This document shows, one piece after another, positions 1-7,397 of a stretch of DNA of 51,844 nt. Made by a program: the position numbers and the translations under genes. The stretch comes from Clostridiales bacterium UBA3680. GTDB taxonomy: Bacteria; Bacillota; Clostridia; Lachnospirales; CAG-274. Each line of letters opens with the position of its first letter. The stretch's first letter is position 1. Where the stretch lies: contig DFJD01000053.1 in assembly GCA_002372875.1 (NCBI GenBank), forward strand, positions 23,083 through 74,926, written 5' to 3'. The notes under the pieces were generated by a model, which was given only the letters and a program-made list of their open reading frames with translations, was not told where the DNA came from and searched no databases.

Positions 1-7
1 GTCAGCA

Positions 8-138
8 CTTTTGCTGCGCAAAAGCCCGGCAAAGCCGGTCCACATCTATCTTTGTGGTGCAATGACCAAGCTCCCACTGAATTTGGAATTGCTTGCAATT
101 CCGTTGGTTATGAGTATGTAGCAGAAATTTATTTCTGC
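8..138. repeat. Array of five short hairpins
   Basis: Five separate inverted repeats follow one another: stem CTTTTGC at 8-14/18-24; CCGGC at 26-30/34-38; CCACA at 40-44/53-57; GGAATTGC at 85-92/95-102; GCAGAAAT at 121-128/131-138. Loops are 2-3 bases except the third (8 bases). Stems differ in sequence but are mostly perfect, and the first three are separated by one base. The array lies just beyond the stop codon of the last gene of the minus-strand queuosine operon. No U-tract follows any stem, so it does not look like an ordinary terminator. It could be an mRNA 3'-end stabiliser or a dispersed genomic repeat. I see no gene in 1-169. Confidence 0.7.
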
Positions 139-169
139 GGAATACGAATATCATTGACTGAGCCTCATT

Positions 170-1003
170 TTAATAATCCTCAAGAAAATTATGTCTTATC
201 CCTTTTTGCTTATATTCCACAACCGTATCTATATTTACGTTTTCAACACTTTTAAAAATATTTGCTTCAACATTCGGGTTCGTTTCCTTCAATGAAGCAA
301 TAAGCTTTTTTATTTCAAGCCTTTTTGAAGTGTTCTCTTTATCGGCTTTTTCAATATTCTCCGTAAACTTGCAGGCACATCTTAAAAATTCAAGCCCGTT
401 ATAATCTCGCCACGCTTTTATGCTTTCCTCTCTTATAAGATAGAGCGGGCGAATAAGCTCCATGCCCTTGAAATTCGAAGAATGCAGCTTTGGCATCATT
501 GTCTGTATCTGAGAACCGTAAAGCATACCCATTAGGATAGTTTCTATAACATCATCATAATGATGACCCAAGGCAATTTTATTACAGCCCTCTTTTTGTG
601 CGAAGGCATAAAGATATCCCCTTCTCATTCTTGCACAGAGATAACAGGGAGATTTTTCTATATTCTCCACCGAATCAAATATTTCCGATTGAAAAATTTT
701 CACGGGAATAGAGAGCTTTTTGGCATTGTTCTCTATAAGAGCTCTGTTTTTAGCGGAATATCCGGGGTCCATTACAATAAATTTAAGTCCAAACTCAAAT
801 TTATTATGCTTTTTGAGCTCCTGAAAAAGCTTTGCCATAAGCATAGAATCCTTTCCTCCCGAAATGCACACGGCAATATTGTCTCCGGGAAGAACAAGTT
901 CATAGTTTTTTATAGCCTTGACAAATTTTGAAAAAAGCTGCTTTTTATATTTTTTTCTTATACTTTCCTCAACTTTTAATATATATTCTTTATCCAATTC
1001 CAT
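170..1003 (-). CDS. ttcA: TtcA-family tRNA 2-thiocytidine synthase
   Basis: This 277-residue cytosolic protein belongs to the PP-loop ATPase family that adenylates tRNA for thiolation; TtcA makes 2-thiocytidine at position 32. The PP-loop SGGKDS is at residues 48-53. C120 and C123 form the CxxC pair and C209/C211 supply the third cysteine, matching the three-cysteine [4Fe-4S] site of TtcA. The GHHYDD segment near 146 is also typical. The ATG follows the stop of the CPBP protease gene by one base, so translation is probably coupled. It is the last gene of the queuosine operon. Relatives in Clostridia can act on other tRNA positions, so the exact base is inferred. Confidence 0.85.
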   Translation of the reverse strand: MELDKEYILKVEESIRKKYKKQLFSKFVKAIKNYELVLPGDNIAVCISGGKDSMLMAKLFQELKKHNKFEFGLKFIVMDPGYSAKNRALIENNAKKLSIPVKIFQSEIFDSVENIEKSPCYLCARMRRGYLYAFAQKEGCNKIALGHHYDDVIETILMGMLYGSQIQTMMPKLHSSNFKGMELIRPLYLIREESIKAWRDYNGLEFLRCACKFTENIEKADKENTSKRLEIKKLIASLKETNPNVEANIFKSVENVNIDTVVEYKQKGIRHNFLEDY

Positions 1004-1004
1004 T

Positions 1005-1910
1005 TTACATTCCCCGAGCTTTTATTGATGCCCACAAAACAGCAACTGCACTTAGCAAGACTGCCGTTATTATATTTTTGTCTTGCAAGGAATCCCCGAC
1101 AAATTTTTTCCCTTCTATTTTGTGTCTTTTTGAAAATTGCTCCGCCGTAATGCAAAACAATCCAAAAAAAATCACAATCAATATACTGTTTTGCTTAAAT
1201 GTGGTTTGTTTTGCCGCCTCTTCGGTAATGTTCGCAATTTGGGAAGTATTCTTAAAAATATATGCCAAAACCACCTGCAAAGCATTTATTGTAAAGTGAG
1301 AAATAACCGATGCATACAAAGAGCCCGTGGAACAAACAAGATATGCCAAAAACAAGCCTGCAAAAAAGCCATATCCGTATTGATAAGCATTATTATGAGC
1401 TAAGCCGAAAAATACGGCTGAGATCACTATAGCTTCAATTTCGCTGTATTCACGCAATATGGGTAAAAAAACACCTCTGAACACAAGTTCTTCGCTTATA
1501 GCGGGAAGAAGAGCAAATACAAGCAATGAAAGCGGAAGAGGAAACGCTTGAATATATGCTGATACTGCCGCTGATGAGGATGTGTTAACATACCTTGACA
1601 GCACACTTGCAACTACCGACATTAACGGGAGAAAAAGCACAGTAAGCAGTATCACAACCAAAATCTCCGAACCTCTCAATTCTTTAAGAGGCAATGTCTG
1701 CTTTAGGTTTATATTAAACGCCTTCGACAATATAACTGTAGGTATGGCAAACAAATAAAAGGGCTGAAAAAGCAGAGTAAATATAATAAAGCTATTATTC
1801 TCCGCATTTATTCCCATATTTTTTGCTGCGAATACATACGCAATAGGCAAGCAATAACACAGCATCATAAATGCCAATATGAAACGGCTTTTTTTCTGTC
1901 TGTCATCCAT
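1005..1910 (-). CDS. CPBP family intramembrane metalloprotease
   Basis: A polytopic membrane protein of about 301 residues with the three CPBP (Abi/CAAX protease) motifs: EExxxR at E140-E141-R145, FxxxH ending at H172, and HxxxN at H205-N209. These residues form the metal site in the membrane. The substrate is unknown; family members process prenylated or peptide substrates or give bacteriocin self-immunity. I chose the ATG at 1910, which overlaps the permease stop by 8 bases (ATGGATGA). In-frame starts at 1931 (ATG) and 1943 (TTG) are possible but overlap the upstream gene further. It lies in the que operon between the AI-2E permease and ttcA. Confidence 0.85.
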   Translation of the reverse strand: MDDRQKKSRFILAFMMLCYCLPIAYVFAAKNMGINAENNSFIIFTLLFQPFYLFAIPTVILSKAFNINLKQTLPLKELRGSEILVVILLTVLFLPLMSVVASVLSRYVNTSSSAAVSAYIQAFPLPLSLLVFALLPAISEELVFRGVFLPILREYSEIEAIVISAVFFGLAHNNAYQYGYGFFAGLFLAYLVCSTGSLYASVISHFTINALQVVLAYIFKNTSQIANITEEAAKQTTFKQNSILIVIFFGLFCITAEQFSKRHKIEGKKFVGDSLQDKNIITAVLLSAVAVLWASIKARGM

Positions 1911-3162
1911 TGTTTTTATTGTCACTTTCATCCTTTTGTGCAATTTTTTCGTGTTTTTCTTTTTTTTCGGGGGAAGGTTTTGCAGTTTCTGCTTTAACTA
2001 AAGGTATCCCCTTTTTTTTGCTGTATACCTTATCAACCGCATCTTCAAACATTGTAAATACCACGGCAAATATGGGAACTCCGAAAAACATTCCCAAAGG
2101 ACCTGCAACGGCACCTCCGACAATAATCGAAAAAATAACACCCAAAGGCTTCATTCCTATAGAGTCTCCTAAAATCTTCGGTCCCAAAATAATACCGTCA
2201 AACTGCTGAAGGCAAACTATAAATATTGTGCACCAAAGAGCCTTTACGGGTTCTGTAAGAATTATGAGCACAACAACGGGCACCGCACCGATAAAAGGAC
2301 CAAAATAAGGAATCATATTCGTTATTCCTATTACCAGCGCACAAAGGGATGGATACGGAAACTGCATTATAACAGCACCTATATAGAAAATGATGCCTAT
2401 TATAAGTGAATCTATCGCCTTTCCCAAGAAAAAGCCGTTAAACGCGGAATTGATCTTCTTTACGGTATCTATTATGACCTTAGCATTATTGTCATTAAAG
2501 AAAAGATACAGAGTCTTTTTTCCTCTTTCTATAAAAAACTCCTTATCGCTTAGGAGATAGATAGCCACCATAATACCTATGATCACATTTATTGCTGAAG
2601 ATGCAAAGCCTATAACGTGAGCAACCACCTTAGAGAACATATCGGGTATATATTTGAGCTGATCTGTTATATTATCTATAAATTTTCGTATAGAGCCGAT
2701 TATAGTATTATATGTTGACTCTGTTATTTCAATGCCGTACCTTGTAAGTATTTTATCGGCTTGTTCTCTTACATCATCAAGATTTATCTTTCCCAGCCAC
2801 TCTATAACAGACTGAGCACTTTGTATGATCTCGGGAACTATATATCCGATTATTCCCAAAATAACTCCCAGCAAAAGCATAAGACTTATGGTAAGAGAAA
2901 TTGTTCTTGCCCATTTTTTCCTTTTTTGAAAAAATTTAAAGCGAAGTAAAACCTTCTCTTCAAGGCCCTTCATCCCGCTGTTAAGAACATAGGCTGTTAT
3001 CGCCCCTATTATAAAGGGTGCCATAACTTTAAATATTCCCGGAAGAAAGGATGATATTTCCATATTTTCCGTGTAGCGATAAAACAATATCGCTATAAGT
3101 ACCACAATAAGTGTGTAAAAACTCTTTTTAATATTGGTGTTATGTCTGAATATATTATTCAT
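1903..3162 (-). CDS. AI-2E family transporter (PerM/YtvI type)
   Basis: This 419-residue membrane protein has the family layout: two N-terminal membrane segments, a long amphipathic middle region (about 110-190) and about five C-terminal membrane segments with conserved Pro/Gly-rich loops (IPYFGPFIG near 287). Family members export small molecules or act as Na+/H+ antiporters; the name AI-2E comes from one E. coli member and does not fix the substrate. The C-terminal 40 residues are Lys/Glu/Ser-rich and probably cytosolic. The start has a good ribosome site (AGGAGAATAATATG) and follows the ProXp stop by one base. Confidence 0.88.
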   Translation of the reverse strand: MNNIFRHNTNIKKSFYTLIVVLIAILFYRYTENMEISSFLPGIFKVMAPFIIGAITAYVLNSGMKGLEEKVLLRFKFFQKRKKWARTISLTISLMLLLGVILGIIGYIVPEIIQSAQSVIEWLGKINLDDVREQADKILTRYGIEITESTYNTIIGSIRKFIDNITDQLKYIPDMFSKVVAHVIGFASSAINVIIGIMVAIYLLSDKEFFIERGKKTLYLFFNDNNAKVIIDTVKKINSAFNGFFLGKAIDSLIIGIIFYIGAVIMQFPYPSLCALVIGITNMIPYFGPFIGAVPVVVLIILTEPVKALWCTIFIVCLQQFDGIILGPKILGDSIGMKPLGVIFSIIVGGAVAGPLGMFFGVPIFAVVFTMFEDAVDKVYSKKKGIPLVKAETAKPSPEKKEKHEKIAQKDESDNKNNG

Positions 3163-3163
3163 A

Positions 3164-3715
3164 TTATTCTCCTATAAGAGACACAAAAGTTATGTCATGT
3201 TTAGTTTTCGGAAGCACTTTTTCAAGTATATCTTCCATTTTCAACTTTACAGAAGCGGTATTTTTGCACGGATGAACTCCTATATATTCTTGCATAGTCA
3301 GCTCATCATCAATAAGAAGCCTTACCTTATTTTCACTGTCATTCATAAGTCCGAGCACGCTAACCGAACCCGGGGTAATGTTAAGATACTCCTCCATTTT
3401 TTCCGCAGAGGCAAAGCTTAACCTTGCTGAACCTATCTGCTTTGAAAGCTCCTTTGTTTTAAAGGGCTTATCAGCAGGCATCATAAGAAGATAAAAAGCC
3501 GTTTCCTGTCTGTTGCAAAGGAAAAGGTTTTTACATATCTCACAGCCGAGTTTTTCTTCTATCGCCTTGCACAATTCCATATCTTCCGCTGCATAGTGAG
3601 TACATACCTCATATTCGATGCCGAGGCTATCAAGAAAATCATAGCATTTCGTTTCTTTTTCCGAGCTGTTCTCATGATTCGTCGGGCGTCCTTTATATTT
3701 CTTTATTTCAGTCAC
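3164..3715 (-). CDS. ProXp/YbaK-type prolyl-tRNA editing protein
   Basis: A 183-residue protein of the YbaK/ProX (prolyl-tRNA synthetase associated) family, which hydrolyses mischarged aminoacyl-tRNA in trans, most often Ala-tRNA(Pro). K62 in the CKNLFL segment matches the conserved catalytic lysine, and the GSVSVLG segment matches the conserved GxxxPxG-like loop region. The start codon is GTG, overlapping the preceding stop as GTGA, with AGGAGG eight bases upstream. Its place in an operon with queuosine and thiolation genes gives a shared tRNA theme. Substrate choice within the family cannot be fixed from sequence alone. Confidence 0.82.
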   Translation of the reverse strand: MTEIKKYKGRPTNHENSSEKETKCYDFLDSLGIEYEVCTHYAAEDMELCKAIEEKLGCEICKNLFLCNRQETAFYLLMMPADKPFKTKELSKQIGSARLSFASAEKMEEYLNITPGSVSVLGLMNDSENKVRLLIDDELTMQEYIGVHPCKNTASVKLKMEDILEKVLPKTKHDITFVSLIGE

Positions 3716-4125
3716 ACCTGAACCTCCTCTTGCTGTTCAAATTCAATTTGTTCCCCATCGCCGTCCTTTTTATCGAACGGTCCGAGTATAATTACGATCA
3801 TCATAAGTGTGAGAACTGTTATCATCACCACGCAAAAAAGAAATATATCTCTCTTTTTCCCCTCTTCCGAAATATGAGTCTCTCCATATTTTGCCATAGG
3901 ATATATTTTTTCTCCCGGAAGTATAACATCCTTGTTGTAATAATATGGATTTTGCACCGATTTCGGATATGAATATGTGTTTCGCACATCTTGAAAACTC
4001 TCTTGTCTGTAACCGTTAAAATTGTTAGCTCCTTCGGAGGGTCGTATTGCGAGATTTATTCCGCATTCCGGACAAAATTTATAATTTTCGTTCATTAGTG
4101 CACCGCACCTGTAACACCGCATCAT
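3712..4125 (-). CDS. Zinc-ribbon single-pass membrane protein
   Basis: A 137-residue protein of unknown function. Residues 1-25 hold a zinc ribbon (CxxC at 4-7 and 18-21). A polar Tyr/Asn/Pro-rich linker follows, then a basic stretch and one hydrophobic helix (about 93-115) and an acidic tail rich in Glu/Gln. Proteins of this plan are common in Clostridia and are mostly uncharacterised. The ATG overlaps the hydrolase stop by four bases (ATGA) and has GAGGG upstream, so it is a real operon member. It could be a sensor or scaffold at the membrane, but nothing in the sequence decides this. Confidence 0.72.
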   Translation of the reverse strand: MMRCYRCGALMNENYKFCPECGINLAIRPSEGANNFNGYRQESFQDVRNTYSYPKSVQNPYYYNKDVILPGEKIYPMAKYGETHISEEGKKRDIFLFCVVMITVLTLMMIVIILGPFDKKDGDGEQIEFEQQEEVQV

Positions 4126-4835
4126 TTTCCCTCACTTAAAAATCTATATGCCATTTCGTTAAAGTGCTCATATTCCTTAAACAAATAGAAATGATCTCCG
4201 TTAACAAGTTCCAAACGGGCATTTGGTATAGTGCTTGCAATATTTTTCGCATGACTTACTCTTATCATATCCCTATTTCCGTTTACGACCAGAGTCTTTG
4301 CTTTTATCCCCGAAAGAGATTCTCTTTTTAAATTCGGCTCCTTCACCATCAAAGAAAAAAGTTCCTTGTTAAGGGTGGCTCTCCTGTCTACAAGCTTTGT
4401 AAGAGATGCGGAAACATAACCAAGCAATATCATGGCTCCGGCCATAGGTGTAAGTCCCCAAAAATTATAATTTCCTCCCACAAGTATCAGCCTGTCCACA
4501 ACTTCAGGTCTTGCAAGCGCGAAAAGCATCGCAATATTTGCCCCATCACTGAAGCCTAAAATATTTACCTTTTTAAAGTCGAGATGATCCAACAAATTTC
4601 CCAGGTCTATTGCCATGGTTCCCAGTGACAACTCTCCCGCTCCAAACCCCGATTGTCCGTGCCCCCTTGAGTCAACAGCCAAAACAGTGTATTTATCTTC
4701 AAAAAAAGGTATGATATTTTTAAAATTTTCTATACTTCCGCCATTACCGTGCAAAAACACAAGCACTTCTTCACCGCTGCCTCCAAGGCTGTAGTGAATG
4801 TTTGCCGAGGCGGACAAAATCGTTCCGTCCTTCAT
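4122..4835 (-). CDS. Alpha/beta hydrolase
   Basis: A 237-residue soluble alpha/beta-hydrolase fold protein. The oxyanion-hole loop HGNGG is at 29-33, the nucleophile elbow GFSDG puts Ser96 in place, and D189 and H215 complete a Ser-Asp-His triad. The substrate is unknown; the family includes esterases, peptidases and C-C hydrolases. The ATG follows the queC stop by one base and its own stop overlaps the next gene, so it is translated within the que operon. No queuosine step is known to need such an enzyme, although a hydrolase could act on a queuosine precursor ester or nucleoside; that is speculation. Confidence 0.85.
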   Translation of the reverse strand: MKDGTILSASANIHYSLGGSGEEVLVFLHGNGGSIENFKNIIPFFEDKYTVLAVDSRGHGQSGFGAGELSLGTMAIDLGNLLDHLDFKKVNILGFSDGANIAMLFALARPEVVDRLILVGGNYNFWGLTPMAGAMILLGYVSASLTKLVDRRATLNKELFSLMVKEPNLKRESLSGIKAKTLVVNGNRDMIRVSHAKNIASTIPNARLELVNGDHFYLFKEYEHFNEMAYRFLSEGK

Positions 4836-4836
4836 G

Positions 4837-5526
4837 TCAATCTTGTTCTTTCATACATGGATCATCAATTCCGTTAAGTTTAAATGCTCTGATTCTGTCT
4901 ATACATGTACCGCATTTCCCGCAAGGCTTATCTCCGCCTTGGTAGCAGCTCCAAGTCAGCTCATAGGGAACATTTAACTCAAGGCCTTTTCTTACGATAT
5001 CGGCCTTGTTTAAATTTACAAAGGGAGCTTCTATCTTAAGTTCTCCTCCGCTGCCGAGAAAAACAGCATCGGATATAGCCTTGTTAAATTCAGGTGAACA
5101 ATCGGGATAAGCATTTCCCGCACTGTCATCGGCATGCGCTCCGTAATATATTATATTGCATTTTTTTGAAATTGCAATACTTGCGGCAACGGAAATAAAC
5201 AAGCCGTTTCTGAACGGAACATAAGTGGAAACGGGAGAACCATTGGTTTTTTTCAACTGTTCACCGTAGCTTTCGGAGGGTATTTCCTTATCTGAACCTT
5301 TAAGTAAGGCACAATCACTGTAGGTGAATAATTTTTCCAAATCCAACACTATATGTTCAACCTTGTAATATTCAGCCACAGCCTCCGATGCCTTAAGCTC
5401 TTTGTCATGCTTTTGTCCGTAATACATTGCAAGTGAAACCACATTATCATTTCCGTATTTTTTCACCGCCATTGCAAGAGCGGTGGTCGAGTCCACTCCG
5501 CCGCTTGACAAAACAAGTGCTCTCAT
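4837..5526 (-). CDS. queC: 7-cyano-7-deazaguanine synthase QueC
   Basis: QueC converts 7-carboxy-7-deazaguanine to preQ0 with ATP and ammonia. The PP-loop SSGGVDS is at the N terminus, and four zinc-binding cysteines (about C194, C202, C205, C208) lie in the C-terminal SCYQGG...CGKCGTC region. The 229-residue length is normal. Two starts are possible: the ATG at 5526, which I use, or a GTG one codon upstream at 5529. Either overlaps the folE stop. It lies in the order queD-queE-folE-queC, which covers the whole route from GTP to preQ0. QueF, which reduces preQ0 to preQ1, is not in the window. Confidence 0.96.
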   Translation of the reverse strand: MRALVLSSGGVDSTTALAMAVKKYGNDNVVSLAMYYGQKHDKELKASEAVAEYYKVEHIVLDLEKLFTYSDCALLKGSDKEIPSESYGEQLKKTNGSPVSTYVPFRNGLFISVAASIAISKKCNIIYYGAHADDSAGNAYPDCSPEFNKAISDAVFLGSGGELKIEAPFVNLNKADIVRKGLELNVPYELTWSCYQGGDKPCGKCGTCIDRIRAFKLNGIDDPCMKEQD

Positions 5527-6101
5527 CACATCACACCTCTTATCCTCTGCTGAAGGGCAAGCTCCTTTTCAAAACGACCTCTCAAAGTTGTTGTAAATGT
5601 CTTTGCATTCACATTTTTAATACCTCTTGCCGTCATGCAGCTGTGACAACCCTCTATCATAACAGCAACATCTTTTGACCCTGTAACAAGAGACATTATT
5701 TCGGCAATATCATTACCGAGCCTTTCTTGAAGCTGAAGTCTTTTTGCCGCCATATCCGCGATTCTTGCAATTTTGCTAAGACCTATCACCTTTCCTTTCG
5801 GAATATAGGCAACAGATACCTTCATGTTATACATAAGAGCAAGATGATGCTCACAGTAGCTAAATACATTTATATCTCTTACCACCACCAGATCATCCGA
5901 GCCGGTAGCTGTATCCTCATCAAAGGTTTTGTTGAACATATCCGCTATTTCCTCGTTGGTATAGTTCATTCCCTCAAAAACCTCTGTATACATTTTTGCC
6001 ACTCTCTTTGGCGTATCCTTTAGACCCTCTCTTTCGGGGTCATCTCCCAAAGCCGCCAATATTCCTCTTATATGCTCTTCAATAGCCTTTGTATCTATCA
6101 T
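5526..6101 (-). CDS. folE: GTP cyclohydrolase I FolE
   Basis: A 191-residue type I GTP cyclohydrolase, which opens GTP to 7,8-dihydroneopterin triphosphate, the first step for both folate and queuosine. Zinc ligands C83, H86 and C155 are present, as is the catalytic-region histidine H153 in the GCHSCMTARG motif. Its position between queE and queC argues that it mainly feeds deazapurine synthesis here. AAGGAG precedes the ATG, inside the end of queE, one base after the queE stop. Confidence 0.95.
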   Translation of the reverse strand: MIDTKAIEEHIRGILAALGDDPEREGLKDTPKRVAKMYTEVFEGMNYTNEEIADMFNKTFDEDTATGSDDLVVVRDINVFSYCEHHLALMYNMKVSVAYIPKGKVIGLSKIARIADMAAKRLQLQERLGNDIAEIMSLVTGSKDVAVMIEGCHSCMTARGIKNVNAKTFTTTLRGRFEKELALQQRIRGVM

Positions 6102-6102
6102 T

Positions 6103-6759
6103 TTAAACTCCTTTTTTATTCGGATCCCATATATATTTGTGCATCTGAAGTTGCAAATTCACTCCGTTAAGCTTTTTTTCAAGCATAAATTCAACTATTT
6201 CCCTAGGTTCAATCTGCCCAAACACTGCCGAAAAATAAACAGCACATTTTTTATCCAAATTATATTCTTTAATTATTTTAAGGGACTTTTCAAGGTCCGC
6301 CTTATTACCGCAAACAAACTTAACGGTATCATTTGTGTCGACAAGCTCGTAATTTGGCATATACATCCGTTCCTCTTCATTGCTTGAAGGGGTCTTATAA
6401 TCAAGGGTAAGAGACGGAGGATTTTTAATTTTCTTTGTAAAGGAGGCATCCACACTTCCGTTTGTTTCTATTTCAACATACAGTTTCCCGTCGCACAAAA
6501 CAGAAAGAAGCTCCTTCATATCCTTTTGCAAAAGAGGCTCTCCTCCCGTAAGAGTAACATTTGTTATCCCCGTTGAAAGGATATATTCTTTTATCTGTTC
6601 CACCGTCATATCCTGTGCGGGGCACTGTGCCGTGTTTGCCCATTTTGTATCACAATAGGAACAGGCGAGATTACAACCTCTGAAGCGAATAAAAACCGCC
6701 GGCTGTCCCGCCCTTCTGCTCTCACCGTTTATCGAAACAAATTTTTCCGCAACATACAT
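6103..6759 (-). CDS. queE: 7-carboxy-7-deazaguanine synthase QueE
   Basis: A radical-SAM enzyme of 218 residues that contracts 6-carboxytetrahydropterin to 7-carboxy-7-deazaguanine. The cluster-binding motif CNLACSYC (C29, C33, C36) and the SAM-binding TGGEPL (71-76) are clear. The short N terminus and FVSINGES opening are typical of QueE. GAGG precedes the ATG. It follows queD by three bases, so the two are surely co-transcribed. Confidence 0.95.
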   Translation of the reverse strand: MYVAEKFVSINGESRRAGQPAVFIRFRGCNLACSYCDTKWANTAQCPAQDMTVEQIKEYILSTGITNVTLTGGEPLLQKDMKELLSVLCDGKLYVEIETNGSVDASFTKKIKNPPSLTLDYKTPSSNEEERMYMPNYELVDTNDTVKFVCGNKADLEKSLKIIKEYNLDKKCAVYFSAVFGQIEPREIVEFMLEKKLNGVNLQLQMHKYIWDPNKKGV

Positions 6760-6762
6760 ATT

Positions 6763-7185
6763 TTATTCCTCACTGTATGCGGCACAGTTGTTCGGTGTTT
6801 CATAAACTTCCGTACTTGCCACATCGTAACCGTAATTTTTCATTTTATCGTAAAAATATTTTGAAAAACTCTCGGCTGTAGGCCTAAAATCCACCTCAAC
6901 AAGTCTGAAACCTTCTTCTTTGAAAGCTTCAAGTGTTTTTTCCCTCAAGGTGCCCTTTTCGACAATTAAACAATGGTCAAGCGCATCCGTTTCTTTTTTC
7001 AGATCCTTTTTAAGACTGTCAAAATCAACTATCATCTCTCTCGAATTTCCCGATTGAGATAATTGCGCACATTTTATTTTCACGACCACCTTCCATCTGT
7101 GCCCATGTATGTTTTTGCATTTTCCGTCATAGCCCGAAAGAAAATGAGCCGAATCAAAGCTATGTTCCGTTTTTAAATAATACAT
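6763..7185 (-). CDS. queD: 6-carboxytetrahydropterin synthase QueD
   Basis: QueD turns dihydroneopterin triphosphate into 6-carboxytetrahydropterin. From the chosen start it has 140 residues, with zinc ligands H14, H27 and H29 and catalytic C23, all in the expected HSFDSAHF...C...HGH spacing. A longer open frame reaches 7260, but the ATG at 7185 has a strong GGAGG ribosome site seven bases upstream (7191-7195), and the extra N-terminal residues would encode the leader terminator, so I reject them. First gene of the que operon. The terminator U-tract ends exactly where the ribosome site begins. Confidence 0.94.
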   Translation of the reverse strand: MYYLKTEHSFDSAHFLSGYDGKCKNIHGHRWKVVVKIKCAQLSQSGNSREMIVDFDSLKKDLKKETDALDHCLIVEKGTLREKTLEAFKEEGFRLVEVDFRPTAESFSKYFYDKMKNYGYDVASTEVYETPNNCAAYSEE

Positions 7186-7195
7186 TTTTACCTCC

Positions 7196-7219
7196 AAAAA
7201 AAGGGGACCAAAGGTCCCC
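7196..7219 (-). terminator. Attenuator-type terminator before queD
   Basis: A perfect 7-bp stem GGGGACC/GGTCCCC with a 3-base loop (7203-7219) is followed on the minus strand by T7 (7196-7202) and then directly by the queD ribosome site GGAGG. No promoter can fit between the terminator and queD, so queD mRNA must come from read-through. This makes it a control element and not just the end of rbgA. Confidence 0.85.
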
Positions 7220-7337
7220 GTAAAAAACACCGATCGATATATCAAGCGGATATGATCCAATCGGTATTTCCGTAACCTTAGTTTTTGTTGAGATATGCAA
7301 CCGCATTCTCCGGAACAGGAGGGTTAATAACTGTCCC
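7196..7337 (-). promoter_or_regulatory. Structured queD leader, candidate preQ1-type riboswitch
   Basis: Read on the minus strand, the leader holds: a hairpin GGGACAG/CTGTTCC (7331-7337 with 7312-7318); a second hairpin GAGAATGC/GCATaTCTC (7290-7310); an A-rich strand; and GGTTA (7273-7277), which is a perfect complement of TAACC (7322-7326) in the first loop. This would be an H-type pseudoknot with an embedded hairpin, the topology known for preQ1-II and preQ1-III. Further on are a third hairpin ACCGAT/ATCGGT (7229-7265) with a T6 run and the final terminator. It does not match the preQ1-I consensus. Ligand identity is inferred only from the queDE-folE-queC genes downstream. Confidence 0.45.
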
Positions 7338-7368
7338 GTATATGTTATTGATATTTATAGTGAAACAT

Positions 7369-7397
7369 CTATTAATTTTCTCCGGGCAATCTGTCAA
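7369..7397 (-). promoter_or_regulatory. Possible promoter for queD leader
   Basis: A perfect -35 TTGACA (7392-7397) lies 17 bases from a weak -10 TAATAG (7369-7374) at the very end of rbgA. Transcription would start near 7362 and give a leader of about 177 bases. The -10 is poor (3 of 6), so read-through from rbgA is an alternative source. Confidence 0.35.

Noticed and set aside
8..138. CRISPR array
   Set aside because: The stems differ from one another, spacers are 1 to 27 bases, and there are no cas genes.
52..255. Plus-strand reading frame of 67 codons at the left edge
   Set aside because: It runs through the hairpin array and the end of ttcA, has no ribosome site and no recognisable protein pattern.
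7185..7260. Longer N terminus for queD
   Set aside because: It would encode the terminator hairpin, whereas the ATG at 7185 has a strong ribosome site and starts at the family N terminus.
7196..7337. T-box or preQ1-I element in the queD leader
   Set aside because: No T-box sequence and no GGTTC...CCC core of preQ1-I are present; only the A-rich tail is similar.
7283..7375. Coding-like tail on the minus strand in the queD leader, ending VPENAVAYLNKN
   Set aside because: It has no start codon with a ribosome site and overlaps the pseudoknot structure. A leader peptide or gene remnant is possible but not supported.
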